Below, one piece after another: positions 25,373 through 34,673 of a stretch of 64,000 nucleotides of DNA (its first letter is position 1; each line of letters starts with the position of its first letter). The translations under genes were made by a program, and so were the position numbers. Origin of the DNA: Actinomycetota bacterium (GTDB lineage: Bacteria; Actinomycetota; Acidimicrobiia; IMCC26256; PALSA-610); assembly GCA_005779395.1 (NCBI GenBank), contig SXJP01000014.1:124001-188000 (forward strand), in the 5' to 3' direction. The notes beneath the pieces were generated by a model. It was not told the DNA's origin, did not search any database, and saw only the letters and a list, made by a program, of their open reading frames with translations.

Positions 25373-26734
25373 CTACCGCGTTCGAAACGTTGCTATAAGA
25401 ACCTCGCTTGGAACAGCCGTAGCGCCACGCGCCTCTGAGTTGTCTTGGACCCAACGATCGGATGACACGACGATCGCGCATTTACCTACGTCGAGCTCCT
25501 CAACTGAGCGCACTACGACAGCGTCTGCTTCTTCTTCTTCGACCGAAAATACGATCTGGACACCGTCGCGCTTCTGTGGCTTCATGGCGGTGCCGTCACC
25601 GTCGAACACGCACAACACATCGCAACCGAACCGGCGATGCAGATCTGCCAAACCGCGCAAGACGTGTCTGCGCTTATCTTCTGCAGTTGCTTCCGGCCAG
25701 CCAGCGAATGCCACGCTGTAGCCATCGACGACTAACAACACGCCATCTGTGCGCAACATGCCGGCGAATCCTTCGGCCGAATCTGATGTGAGTCCACCGG
25801 GAACTTTCACCCGCGGTCTCGGGCTTCTCCTCGCATCAATTTTTCTTGGATTCACTTCTGTTCTCGCCGCGCTCCCTGCTGTCGCAAGCCGCGAAAGCTC
25901 ACGACCGAGTTCCTCCGCTTTCTCAGACAGTCTGAGCACGTCGGCAACCGCTACTACGTCCGAAAGCTTGCGCGTTGCTTCTCGCAATTCAGCCTTGAGG
26001 CTCGTCTTGTCGGCGTTGGCAGCCGCGAGCCGCTCGTTCGTTTGTCGGAGACTCTCCTCGGAGCGATCGGCACGCTGAAGTGCTGCTGCTATTGCCTTAT
26101 CTGCCTCCTGAACGCGGCGCCTGAGAGCGTCGTCGTCTGCGACCTCGGCGTCCTTGCGATCGCGGTTCGCAGAACGGGCCTCACGCAGTTCGGCGGTGAG
26201 GCGCGACGATTTTTCGCGTTCGGTGTCGAGTAAAGCTTCGGCCCGCCGTGCGGCTTCTACCGCAGTCTCAACCTCGCTCAGCGCCGCTTCTCGTTCAGCT
26301 TCTATATCTGTGTTGACAGACTCAAGATGCACGAGTGCAATCGCGCCGCCGAGTGCAGTGTCTGCGCCTTCGGGGCTACTTGCCCACAGAGCCGCGACAT
26401 GTAGGTCGAGTGTGTCGGTGGCCGTCGCTGCAATTACCGGAATTAGTGGAGATGCAGAGTCATGTTTCTTCAGTGCAGCCAAGATTCCTGGCATCGCCAT
26501 GAGCGCCTCGCATGCAGACCCAGCTATGTCTTCATCTCCGTCGATGGCGACTGCGACCTGGTGGCGGACCGCCGTTGATGTCCGCCGTCGGCGATCGAAT
26601 TTCAGGAGCGGCCGCAGCGCGACGGGAACCTGCGCTGCGTCACGCGTGCGCTGCGCATCGAGCGTCGCGTCGACTATCACGCCAAGCAAGACCTCTGGGA
26701 CTGTCGCCAACTTGAATCTGCGACCTTGAGTCAT
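25373..26734 (-). CDS. NYN-domain protein with central coiled coil
   Basis: A 453-residue protein with three parts. Residues 1 to about 130 are a basic Ala-rich region of unknown fold. Residues about 145-290 are a strongly charged coiled coil (EREKSSRLTAELREARSANR and similar heptads). The C-terminal part, from about 325, is a NYN/PIN-like nuclease domain of the YacP type, with the acidic positions VVDGYSVAF, LCVFDGDG and VVSSDRWVQD. NYN proteins are metal-dependent RNases; YacP (Rae1) acts on mRNA at the ribosome. The gene follows a small zinc-ribbon gene with an ATGA overlap. RNA cleavage is inferred from the domain. Confidence 0.85.
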   Translation of the reverse strand: MTQGRRFKLATVPEVLLGVIVDATLDAQRTRDAAQVPVALRPLLKFDRRRRTSTAVRHQVAVAIDGDEDIAGSACEALMAMPGILAALKKHDSASPLIPVIAATATDTLDLHVAALWASSPEGADTALGGAIALVHLESVNTDIEAEREAALSEVETAVEAARRAEALLDTEREKSSRLTAELREARSANRDRKDAEVADDDALRRRVQEADKAIAAALQRADRSEESLRQTNERLAAANADKTSLKAELREATRKLSDVVAVADVLRLSEKAEELGRELSRLATAGSAARTEVNPRKIDARRSPRPRVKVPGGLTSDSAEGFAGMLRTDGVLLVVDGYSVAFAGWPEATAEDKRRHVLRGLADLHRRFGCDVLCVFDGDGTAMKPQKRDGVQIVFSVEEEEADAVVVRSVEELDVGKCAIVVSSDRWVQDNSEARGATAVPSEVLIATFRTR

Positions 26735-26958
26735 CAGCTCGCGGTTGAGTCAGCGGCGATGGTTTCGATACTTGCGCCCGTGGCTCGACACCAACGGCAG
26801 GCAATCTCTTCAACTGCTTCATCGAGCACTTCTTCTTCTTCGACGTTTAGGTCGCCACCAACTGTGTAGTGATGAAAAGCACGCGTTCTACGCGTGATTA
26901 TGAGGTCGAAGCGGGTGAGGTTGCCACAAGCCGCGCAACGGAAACGATCGGTAGACAT
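26734..26958 (-). CDS. Small zinc-ribbon protein
   Basis: A 74-residue acidic protein with a likely zinc ribbon: CAACG near the N-terminus and CRWC near residue 55. Between them is the basic stretch RRTRAFHHYTVGG and an acidic helix (EEEEVLDEAVEEI). No enzyme domain is visible. Its stop overlaps the start of the NYN-domain gene in an ATGA, so the two are probably made together, and it may act as a nucleic-acid-binding or partner subunit for that protein. Its start region diverges from the exonuclease/endonuclease gene. Confidence 0.78.
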   Translation of the reverse strand: MSTDRFRCAACGNLTRFDLIITRRTRAFHHYTVGGDLNVEEEEVLDEAVEEIACRWCRATGASIETIAADSTAS

Positions 26959-27030
26959 ACGTGCAGACTATGTGAACGAATATTGCTCAAGAACCACCGA
27001 CCACGAACGACTGTTCGCTATGGTGACGAC

Positions 27031-28590
27031 GTGAGTTCGCTTCACTTTTCATATCTCAATACGCCGGTCGCGGGGTTCGACCCAACGCCTATCGCTCCGC
27101 TTAGGCCGACTTATCAAGGAAGCTTCGACGAACTAGGCACGCCGCTAGCCGAAGTCACATTCGTGGTACTCGACTTGGAGACGACAGGTGCTTCAGCTAA
27201 CAACTGCGAGATTACGGAGATTGGCGCCATCAAAGTTCGCGGTGGCGAGTATCTCGGTCGTTTCGACACCCTCATAAATCCTGGTGTCGCGATCCCGCCG
27301 ATGATCACTCTGCTCACTCACATCACCGAGGCGATGGTCGTCGAGGCACCCCGAATCGAGCATGTGCTACCGCAACTACTCGAGTTCATTGGCGGCGCTG
27401 TGATCGTCGGTCACAACGTTCGATTCGACATCAGTTTCATCGACGCAGCATGTGAGCGGTTCGGATATCCCCGTCTCTCTCAGCGCCGCGTCGACACCCT
27501 TAGCCTCGCGCGAAGGCTCATCAGAGACGAGGTAGAGAACCTCAAACTCGGAACGCTCGCGCGCCACCTACGCGTTCCGACATCACCATCGCACCGCGCA
27601 ATGGCCGACGCAGAAGCCACAACCGAGGTCCTCCACGCTCTCATCGAACGAGCAGCAGCTTTTGGGGTGCTCGGACTCGACGATCTGCTTGCGCTACCCA
27701 CCATGCGCGCACACCCGAGCGCCTCGAAACTCGATCTAACTGCGAGTCTCCCAAGGTCTCCTGGTGTCTATGTATTTCGGGACTCCAAAGGCGAGCCACT
27801 TTACGTCGGTAAGGCATCGAATCTACGGGCGCGTGTACGGAGCTACTTTGCTAGTGACACTCGGCGCAAGGTTCCACAGATGTTGCGTGAGACAGTCGCC
27901 ATCGATCATGTCGTTTGTGCCGATGCGCTCGAAGCGGCGGTTCGCGAAGTCCGGTTGATACATGAACTCACGCCGAGGTTTAACCGCCAGCTAAAGACCT
28001 GGAAGACATATAGCTACCTCAAGCTCAAGGATGGCCCGCTCGGGAAGCTGACGGTCACCAGAATCGCGAAGCCAGACGGGTGTCTCTATCTCGGTCCGTT
28101 CTCATCGAGCTCAGCGGCGCATGGAGTCCGCGAAGCAATCGAGTTAGCGGTTCCCGCTGTGGGTCTCGGCAACAATGTGTCTCAAGAAGACGTCGTAGCA
28201 ATGATCAAGCTAGGGCTCACATCTGATCCGGAGCTTTTGCTACGGCCTTTATGGCTACGCATGACACGCCTCGCCGACGAGCAACGTTACGAGGAAGCAG
28301 CCGTGGTTAGAGACCGGCTCTCTAGTCTCGAACGAACCTTCGACAGGCGCGAACGCATCGATGCGCTACGTCTTGCCCCGCTCACCGAAATCAGCACAGC
28401 ATCGCGCACTATCGAGTTGCGGTACGGACGACTAATCATCACCGACGGTGCAGGCGCAACCGACATCACGACTTGCGTGGCTCCAGTAGCGAGCGTGCCT
28501 CCCGAACGTCACGAAATCGACGAACTCCTCGCTGTCGCAAGGCACATCGCGAAACTCAATTCGGTTGCGGTAACTCAGCCGACTCGGTAG
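27031..28590 (+). CDS. DEDDh exonuclease fused to UvrC-like GIY-YIG endonuclease
   Basis: A 519-residue fusion, started at GTG 27031; the frame is open further upstream but lies over the divergent gene. Residues about 40-210 are a DnaQ-type 3'-5' exonuclease with VVLDLETTG (Asp48, Glu50), GHNVRFDISF and HRAMADAEAT. Residues about 240-325 are a GIY-YIG nuclease (PGVYVFRDSKGEPLYVGKAS, then ARVRSYF). A UVR-like helix near residue 415 (YEEAAVVRDRLSSLE) may bind UvrB. This matches the mycobacterial UvrC/Cho-like fusion (Rv2191 type) associated with DNA repair. It lacks the C-terminal RNase H and HhH domains of true UvrC. Confidence 0.93.
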   Translation: MSSLHFSYLNTPVAGFDPTPIAPLRPTYQGSFDELGTPLAEVTFVVLDLETTGASANNCEITEIGAIKVRGGEYLGRFDTLINPGVAIPPMITLLTHITEAMVVEAPRIEHVLPQLLEFIGGAVIVGHNVRFDISFIDAACERFGYPRLSQRRVDTLSLARRLIRDEVENLKLGTLARHLRVPTSPSHRAMADAEATTEVLHALIERAAAFGVLGLDDLLALPTMRAHPSASKLDLTASLPRSPGVYVFRDSKGEPLYVGKASNLRARVRSYFASDTRRKVPQMLRETVAIDHVVCADALEAAVREVRLIHELTPRFNRQLKTWKTYSYLKLKDGPLGKLTVTRIAKPDGCLYLGPFSSSSAAHGVREAIELAVPAVGLGNNVSQEDVVAMIKLGLTSDPELLLRPLWLRMTRLADEQRYEEAAVVRDRLSSLERTFDRRERIDALRLAPLTEISTASRTIELRYGRLIITDGAGATDITTCVAPVASVPPERHEIDELLAVARHIAKLNSVAVTQPTR

Positions 28591-29152
28591 GACCACCGGT
28601 CAGCATTTGACTTAGTCGTCGCTTCCCGACTCGCCGTTCGAGTGCGATCATCGTGCCGTGCACTAACACCGCAACAAAAAGAGCCGCTATCGGAAGCAAC
28701 CGTCCGATCGGGACGAAGCGATCCCATGTGACCTTGCCTAGGGTTCCGAACAGGTGATCTTCATTTAGCCATCGCAACTTGATAGCCGCATAGAAAGTGA
28801 CGCCTAGGCCGACTGGCAGCCAGACGGCCCATACAGCTAACCGAACCCAAATAGTGAGCGACGGTGCGTACGCCTGTGCCGCAATCGCTTCACGCTCTAC
28901 GCGCGTTATTCCGTGATCGTCTTGTATCGTTCTGTTCGTTTCCGTAGCGTTGTCCGACGAAGCGAACACACGCGCTGTGGATTCGGACGGGTCAAGTGTC
29001 GCGACCGGCGACTCGCTCGGCGAACCTGGTCGTAGCGACTCAGGCACCTTCAAAGATCTCCCGCAACCGCCACACCGAAACTGCTCGCGCTGAGAAACAT
29101 TGTCGACCGGCTCGCGGTGACCGCATTCTGGGCATTGCAATGTGGGGGCCAT
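28556..29152 (-). CDS. Zinc-ribbon membrane protein
   Basis: A 198-residue protein with an N-terminal zinc ribbon (CPECGHREPVD... then CGGCGRSLKVP), a Ser/Thr/Asp-rich linker of about 60 residues and two hydrophobic segments (LAVWAVWLPVGLGVTFYAA and IGRLLPIAALFVAVLVHG), ending in a basic tail. It probably sits in the membrane with the ribbon in the cytoplasm. Its ATG overlaps the trpD stop by 4 nt, so it is translated with trpD, and its 3' end overlaps the convergent exonuclease gene by 35 bp. No function can be assigned; a link to tryptophan synthesis is doubtful. Confidence 0.78.
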   Translation of the reverse strand: MAPTLQCPECGHREPVDNVSQREQFRCGGCGRSLKVPESLRPGSPSESPVATLDPSESTARVFASSDNATETNRTIQDDHGITRVEREAIAAQAYAPSLTIWVRLAVWAVWLPVGLGVTFYAAIKLRWLNEDHLFGTLGKVTWDRFVPIGRLLPIAALFVAVLVHGTMIALERRVGKRRLSQMLTGGPTESAELPQPN

Positions 29153-30180
29153 CAGCGGGCCACTGTATTTGCGACTTCAAGCCAACGTCTGAGCGCAGCG
29201 TCGGCATCACCTGAGTCGATTGAGGCACGGCTGCGCTCAACGCCGTCGCGCAAGTCGCTCGCGAGTCCCGCAATTACGAGTGCGGCAGCAGAGTTAAGAA
29301 CACAAATGTCGCGATGCGGACCAGCGTCGCCCGACAGCACCGCCCGCAAGGCCGCGACATTGTCATCCACATCGCCGCCACTCAGCGCGTCGGGCGACAC
29401 CAACGGCATGTCGTAATCCGTGGGGTTGACGGTGGTTTGTCGCACGGCTCCGGCATCGAGTTCATAGATCGTCGAGGTCGTCGTCGTTGTGATTTCGTCG
29501 AGTCCATCGTGGCCGTGCACGACCATCGCACGTTCGACTCCGGTGGCAGCGAGAACGTTAAGCATCGGCTCAGCCATAAGCGGGTCGCTCACCCCAACGA
29601 CTTGGCGCTTGACCCTTGCCGGGTTGAGTAATGGGCCGAGGAAGTTGAAAGATGTCGGAACGCCAAGTTCGCGGCGCGCGGGCCCGAGGAAACGCAACGC
29701 TGGATGGAACTTCGGTGCGAAACAGAATCCGACGTGTGCCTCAGTAACGCATTTCGAAATACCTTCTGGACCAAGCTCGATCGGCATGCCCAGCGCTTCG
29801 AGCAGATCGGCACTCCCGCACTTCGAGGATGCTGCACGGTTGCCGTGCTTCACAACCGTGACACCAGCCCCTACGGCAACGAGCGTTGCGATTGTCGAGA
29901 CATTGATACTCCCAGACCTGTCACCACCGGTGCCACAGGTATCGATCGCGCCTTCTGGAATGTCGGCTACGAGAGTCGCGTAACGCAACATCGTTGCGAC
30001 GAGGGCAGTGAGTTCTTCGAGGGTTTCGCCCTTCGTCCGCAACGCAATCGCGAAGCCCGCGGCTTGCACGTCAGTCGCTCGACCCTCAAGAATCTCGCTG
30101 AGCGCCGCACCGATGTCGGCCGCCGAACAATCAACTCGACGGCTGATCGCGGCGAGCACAGGAGCAACAACATCATTCAT
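29152..30180 (-). CDS. trpD: Anthranilate phosphoribosyltransferase
   Basis: A 342-residue TrpD, which transfers phosphoribose from PRPP to anthranilate in tryptophan synthesis. The diagnostic PRPP-binding loop DTCGTGGDRSGSINVST is present. It is followed by GAGVTVVKHGNRAASSKCGSADLLEALG and the second metal/PRPP region FAPKFHPALRFLGPARRELG. Length and ends fit the family. It is not beside other trp genes here, so it is a solitary pathway gene, followed by the zinc-ribbon membrane protein with a 4 nt overlap. It diverges from the cation exchanger across about 110 bp. Confidence 0.97.
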   Translation of the reverse strand: MNDVVAPVLAAISRRVDCSAADIGAALSEILEGRATDVQAAGFAIALRTKGETLEELTALVATMLRYATLVADIPEGAIDTCGTGGDRSGSINVSTIATLVAVGAGVTVVKHGNRAASSKCGSADLLEALGMPIELGPEGISKCVTEAHVGFCFAPKFHPALRFLGPARRELGVPTSFNFLGPLLNPARVKRQVVGVSDPLMAEPMLNVLAATGVERAMVVHGHDGLDEITTTTTSTIYELDAGAVRQTTVNPTDYDMPLVSPDALSGGDVDDNVAALRAVLSGDAGPHRDICVLNSAAALVIAGLASDLRDGVERSRASIDSGDADAALRRWLEVANTVAR

Positions 30181-30292
30181 GAGTTTCCCGACAATATCTT
30201 GAACAGTGAACCATTTTCGTGCTCTTGGTAGATCGCTGTCTGCGGGCGTCTAGTACCACGACACGCGAACTTTTTCTCTAGGCTTGCAAATA

Positions 30293-31639
30293 ATGTTCGA
30301 AGCAAATCCCGACCTCACACGCCACGGCCGCACGATGGGCGCAGTTGCACTACTAGCGATACCAGGGTTAGTCATCAGGTTTGGGCACTACGGCTTGCCG
30401 CACTGGTTCGAGGCTCTGCTATTTGGGTTGGCTGTCGTGGCCGCGGCGTTTATGTTGGCGTGGGCAGCAGAAGTAATACAACTCGATATATCTGCTGGGC
30501 TTGCGCTCGCACTCCTCGCCCTCATTGCGGTACTCCCTGAGTACGCCGTCGACTTTGTGTTCACTCGCAAGGCTGGTAACCAGTTCCAGTCAAACGGAAC
30601 GTGCTCCGGTATCGGCGACGCTTCTAACAATTGCCAACTAGCGCTCGCCAACATGACAGGAGCCAACCAACTCTTGGTCGGAGTCGGCTGGTCGTCCGTC
30701 GTCTTGCTAGCTGCTTGGCGGATCAAACGTTTGGCCAGGCGCGACCAACTCGACCCTCTGCATGGTGGAACGAGCGGCACATTCGCCCTCGAACGAAGCC
30801 ACTCCGTCGAGATCGCTTTCTTGTCAATCGCTTGCCTTTGGGGACTTACTTTGCCTTTGCGATCGAGCCTCGGGCTGCTCGACGCGTGCATTCTCGTGGC
30901 AATCTTTATCGGCTATGTGGTACGGATCGCGAAGGCGCCGGCCGAAGAACCACACCTGGTAGGGCCAGCGTTGTTGATCGCAACACTGCCCCCGCGGAAG
31001 CGTCGAGTCGTCGTCGGACTCCTATTCGCTGCTGCTGCAACAATAATTATGCTCAGTGCCGAACATTTCGCCGAAGCATTAGTTGCTACCGGAAGCGAGG
31101 TAGGGATTTCCGAGTTCTTGTTGGTCAAGTGGTTAGCGCCCCTCGCCTCAGAAGCACCGGAACTGCTTGTTGCCCTCATGTTTGCATGGCGCCTCAACAC
31201 CAACTCAGCGCTAGGTGCGCTCGTTAGTTCCAAAGTCAACCAGTGGACTCTGTTAGTTGGGACCCTCCCAATTGTGTTCGCAATTTCGTCTGGCGGTACT
31301 CACGGGTTGCCTCTTGACACCACGCAACGGCTCGAACTATTTGTTACATCTGCACAGACCGTTTTTGCGATCGCAGTGTTGAGTTCGCGGTCGTTCTCAA
31401 TTCGTGAGGCACAAATGTTGCTCGGCGTGTTCCTAGTGCAATTCGGATTGCAGGCCGCATTCCAAAACAATGCAAGCGCCGATCACAAAAGCCGTCTTAT
31501 CGTCGGGATTGTCTATTTGTTTATGGCTGGCGTCCTGCTCATCAAAGAACGGGCTGGACTGCGTCACCTCATGCGCGATGGCTTGATAACGCCGTACTCG
31601 GAAATGACAGCCGAGGACACTTCAATCACGACGCGATGA
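30293..31639 (+). CDS. Sodium/calcium exchanger family (CaCA) membrane protein
   Basis: A 448-residue integral membrane antiporter with about ten or eleven hydrophobic segments. The two inverted alpha-repeats typical of cation/Ca exchangers are seen as ALIAVLPEYAVDF with NMTGANQLLVGVGWSS, and as SEAPELLVALMFAW with VSSKVNQWTLLVG. The acidic residues Glu in LPEY and APEL are the expected cation ligands. ATG 30293 is chosen; TTG 30284 is also in frame. It exchanges a cation such as Ca2+ for Na+ or H+, with the ions unproven. Its stop overlaps the next ATG in ATGA. Confidence 0.87.
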   Translation: MFEANPDLTRHGRTMGAVALLAIPGLVIRFGHYGLPHWFEALLFGLAVVAAAFMLAWAAEVIQLDISAGLALALLALIAVLPEYAVDFVFTRKAGNQFQSNGTCSGIGDASNNCQLALANMTGANQLLVGVGWSSVVLLAAWRIKRLARRDQLDPLHGGTSGTFALERSHSVEIAFLSIACLWGLTLPLRSSLGLLDACILVAIFIGYVVRIAKAPAEEPHLVGPALLIATLPPRKRRVVVGLLFAAAATIIMLSAEHFAEALVATGSEVGISEFLLVKWLAPLASEAPELLVALMFAWRLNTNSALGALVSSKVNQWTLLVGTLPIVFAISSGGTHGLPLDTTQRLELFVTSAQTVFAIAVLSSRSFSIREAQMLLGVFLVQFGLQAAFQNNASADHKSRLIVGIVYLFMAGVLLIKERAGLRHLMRDGLITPYSEMTAEDTSITTR

Positions 31640-32064
31640 CCGAATCGCGGCCACCGGAATCGACAGACGCGCTCATCGTCGTCGATCTTGGGTCGATTCG
31701 CAGTGGCGCGCTTTCCGGCTTGTTCGGGATCTGCTTCGTCGCTATCGGATACGCACTGAGCGACCGCCGAATAGACGACCTTGCGAGCACGGCATGGGTG
31801 TATTTACTCCTCGGCGGTCTCATATTTTCTTACGGGTTGGCCGGGTACGCAGCTGGGCGTACGCGTCCAGCAATGCCGTTGACCCAGGGAATCTTGGTCG
31901 GGTTCATCATGTTCGTTGCCTGGATGCTCATTCGTGCTGCGATCGCGACAACGACAAGTCGCGGCTCCGCGTTCGCATTGAGCCAACTGTCAACAAACCT
32001 AGTTTTGGCACCGACTTGTGCCATGTTCGCTAGCAGATTCGCATCCAAGAACGCTCCGCGCTGA
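31636..32064 (+). CDS. Small integral membrane protein
   Basis: A 142-residue protein with about four hydrophobic segments (GLFGICFVAIGYALS, WVYLLLGGLIFSYGLAGYAAG, ILVGFIMFVAWMLIRAAI and a C-terminal one). It has no recognisable domain and no signal cleavage site. Its ATG overlaps the exchanger's stop by 4 nt, suggesting translational coupling and perhaps a shared membrane role. It ends about 50 bp before the RNase P RNA gene. The function is unknown. Confidence 0.78.
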   Translation: MTESRPPESTDALIVVDLGSIRSGALSGLFGICFVAIGYALSDRRIDDLASTAWVYLLLGGLIFSYGLAGYAAGRTRPAMPLTQGILVGFIMFVAWMLIRAAIATTTSRGSAFALSQLSTNLVLAPTCAMFASRFASKNAPR

Positions 32065-32073
32065 GACCATCGG

Positions 32074-32104
32074 TTACAAAAGCTCGGAATCTTGTTCCTA
32101 AGAT
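32074..32104 (+). promoter_or_regulatory. Candidate promoter of rnpB
   Basis: A TTACAA at 32074-32079 and TAAGAT at 32099-32104 are separated by 19 bp, a little long for a standard promoter. They would place transcription start a few bases before the P1 helix of RNase P RNA at 32115. This is pattern matching only; a better -35 was not seen. Confidence 0.35.
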
Positions 32105-32114
32105 GACAGCCGTG

Positions 32115-32520
32115 GTGAGTCGGCCAGGCGGCCGCGACTAGGAACTTGACCTATGGGTCAAGTTGGCGAAATCGAGGAACGTCCGGACTCCACAGGGCAA
32201 GGTGCTAGATAACTTCTAGTCGGGGCGACCCGCAGGAAAGTGCCACAGAAAACAATCCGCCGATGGCAGCCTCAGGCAACTGGCGCTGCACAGGTTAGGG
32301 TGATACGGTGCGGTAAGAGCGCACCAGCAATGCAGGTGACTGTATTGGCTAGGCAAACCCCACTTGGAGCAAGGTCAAACAGGGTGAGAGTGGCCCGCTC
32401 GTCGAACCCGGGTAGACCGCTAGAGCCGTCGGGTGACCGCCGGCCGAGATGGATGGCCGCCTCCGGGCTAGGGCTTCGGCGCTAGTTCGAAGACAGAATC
32501 CGGCGTACCGGTCGACTCAC
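32115..32520 (+). ncRNA. rnpB: RNase P RNA, bacterial type A
   Basis: The catalytic RNA of RNase P, which matures tRNA 5' ends. Both ends pair to make helix P1: GTGAGTCGGCC at 32115-32125 with GGTCGACTCAC at 32510-32520, including one G-U pair. Universally conserved segments are present in order: GAGGAACGTCCGGACTCC near 32173, GACCCGCAGGAAAGTGCCAC and ACAGAAAACA near 32227-32255, GGTAAGAGCGCACCAGCA near 32311, AAACCCCACTTGGAGCAAGG near 32357, and ACAGAATCCGGCGTACCG at about 32493-32510. The layout is that of the ancestral type A RNA. Exact ends are set by the P1 pairing and may differ by a few bases. No clear terminator follows. Confidence 0.95.
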
Positions 32521-32633
32521 CACCATTACTGAACGTCATTTCTCACCGAGCACTTCTGTTTCGGTCTCCGCGGTCGCATCGTGATTGACAAGATCGGGCG
32601 GCCGAACATGCGCATTGCAGCGAGGAGGCTCCG

Positions 32634-34469
32634 ATGTCTGATGCTCAAAAGTCTTTGGAAACACCACGAAAGGTTTCGACGAGCCTCGACCACAGAGTCG
32701 CCCGAACTACGCGTTTTCTATTCGCGTGCATCCTCATCAACACCGTTGCTCTACTTGCTATGTTCTCAGTGCAGGCATCGGTCTTAGGGCCACGTTCAGA
32801 CAGAACCTTCGACGCGATGAATTTGATACGCGCGAATGAGGTGAACGCGCTAAGCGTGAGGCTCGCCATAGATACTTGGTTGAGAACAAACTCCGCCGAC
32901 GATCTCGACTTGGTGAAAGGTGCCAGGCAGAGACTCGAATTGAGGTCAGCGGTTGTTGAAGCGCTGAACCCAGATTCTTCTCAAACGACGCGACTCTTGG
33001 GCGACATGAAGCGCGCCGAAGATCGCTGGGTATCGACCGTGATTGATACCGCTCTCGACGAATGTGCAACATTTGTCCCCGGAACCCCCAAACACGAAGC
33101 TCTAGTTCAAGCGAATGAAGCCATGTGTGACGCTCAACTCCAACTTTACCTGCGAACGATCGTCGGCCTCACCGACCTCACCCAAACAATTAGCCGAGAT
33201 CAACGTCGCGTCCTAAATGCAACCATCATTTTTTGCGGGGTGCTTTCACTAGCTGGTGCCGCAGTCGGCATTTACCGGGGTCGCAAACTTCGCGCGAGCG
33301 TTAGTCCGCCGCTAGCGGCTCTCGTAGACCAGACTTCAGCGATCGAAAACGCGAGGCGCCAACGCAGCGGCGTTCGACAGCGACAGACCCAGCCGAATTT
33401 CAGAAACTTAGTGCTGGGCTAGAAAAGCTTTCGCGATCATTGATTGCTGCGGACTCAGAGACGCGACGCCAGATCACAAGTAAGGATAGCCACGTCGAAA
33501 GAGCCGATGAATTGATCGCTCTCGCCCGCGAGTTGGCAACCTGCAACAGCTTCACAAAAGTTCTCGATGCAATCTGCAAGAAGTCCAAGCGCCTGGCATC
33601 AGGGGCAAGGGTCACCGTATGGCTCGCCAACGAAGGAAACACGGCCCTTGACGTCGTCGCTAGTAGCGATGCGTCAACTGCGCAAGTAGTCGACATTCGG
33701 GCAGTACCGATCGGCGAAGGCGACATCGGCCGAGCCTACGAACTCGGCGAGACCACGAAACGCTCAGCAACCCCGCAGTTTCAGAAGCACGTCTCGTCAT
33801 CCCGATGATCGTCGATGAACGACCTATCGGAGTTATCCACTTCGGAGGGTCAGCGGTTGCAGACCCTGATCTCGAAACAATTGCGGACCCTGAAGCCATG
33901 GCCCTACAAGCTGCCAGCGCGATCGAAGCCATGCACCGCTACGAGCAGACGATCGAACTCGCTATGACAAAAGAGCTCACGTCCGCACCAAACCGGCGTA
34001 GCTTCGATCGCGACCTAAGCGTCGCTTGTGTCGCTAGTGCACATGACGACACACCACTCGCCTTGCTAATTCTCGACGTCGATCACTTCAAGGCGCACAA
34101 CGAGATTTACGGCAACCGTCTAGCCGACATAGCCCTCACTGAATTGGCGCAGGTCCTACGAGCTGGCCTTCGGGAAGCCGACAGCATGTATCGCTGTGGC
34201 GACGATGAGTTCGCGCTCATTTTGCGCGATACCGACGAGGGCAGCGCCAAAGGAGTCGCTGAATCGGCCCTCGTTGCGGTTCGTACTCACTTCAGCCCTG
34301 TCAACACCGCGAGCAGATCAAGGTTTCAATACGAGTCGCGACCAGCGCACGCAGGTCAAGTCCCGAGGAGATGATCGCAGCAGCAGATGCAGGGCTTCGT
34401 AGGGCTAAGACTTTGGGCAGAGATATCGCATGCCAAGGCGGTGTCCCCGTGGTAGCACCAATTCAATAG
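32634..34469 (+). pseudogene. Frameshifted membrane HAMP-GAF-GGDEF diguanylate cyclase-like gene
   Basis: One gene appears to be broken into four reading frames by three single-base losses. Frame 1 (32634-about 33352) starts after a strong GAGGAGG site and encodes two membrane segments around a helical sensor, then a HAMP-like part (SVSPPLAALVDQTSAIEN). The frame then shifts, and 33353-about 33770 encodes a linker and GAF domain. A second shift near 33770 leads into a GGDEF domain to about 34300, and a third near 34303 restores the last 50 residues (IKVSIRVATSARR...) ending at TAG 34467-34469. The signature reads CGDDEF instead of GGDEF, and GHxxGD reads GNRLAD. It is either a pseudogene or carries sequencing indels. 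Confidence 0.8.
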
Positions 34470-34500
34470 GCAAAGTGCTTTCGTCTACGTCTCGTACCCG

Positions 34501-34570
34501 TCGGTATCCTCAGGATCTGGGACTTATGCACCATTGCGTCCGATACCGATTTCCGTCAGACTGATACCGA
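34501..34570. repeat. Three phased copies of GATACCGA before a surface-protein gene
   Basis: The 8-mer GATACCGA occurs at 34542-34549 and 34563-34570, 21 bp apart or two helical turns, and as its exact complement TCGGTATC at 34501-34508, 41 bp upstream (about four turns). The cluster ends about 100 bp before the GTG of the large secreted protein and downstream of the broken GGDEF gene. The number and phasing suggest a regulator binding site. Confidence 0.45.
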
Positions 34571-34673
34571 ATCTCAAGCGAATCACCCACGCGCTCGAGA
34601 AGTTCTTCTGGAAATCTTGACAATGCCTAGTTACGATGACACGTACGGGCGAACTGACTAGGGAGTTTGCAAA

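Noticed and set aside
30631..31227. 198-residue Arg-rich open frame on the + strand
   Set aside because: Out-of-frame shadow within the cation exchanger gene, whose membrane segments and alpha-repeats are clear.
32240..32485. 81-residue open frame inside rnpB
   Set aside because: It lies within the RNase P RNA, whose conserved segments and P1 pairing explain the sequence.
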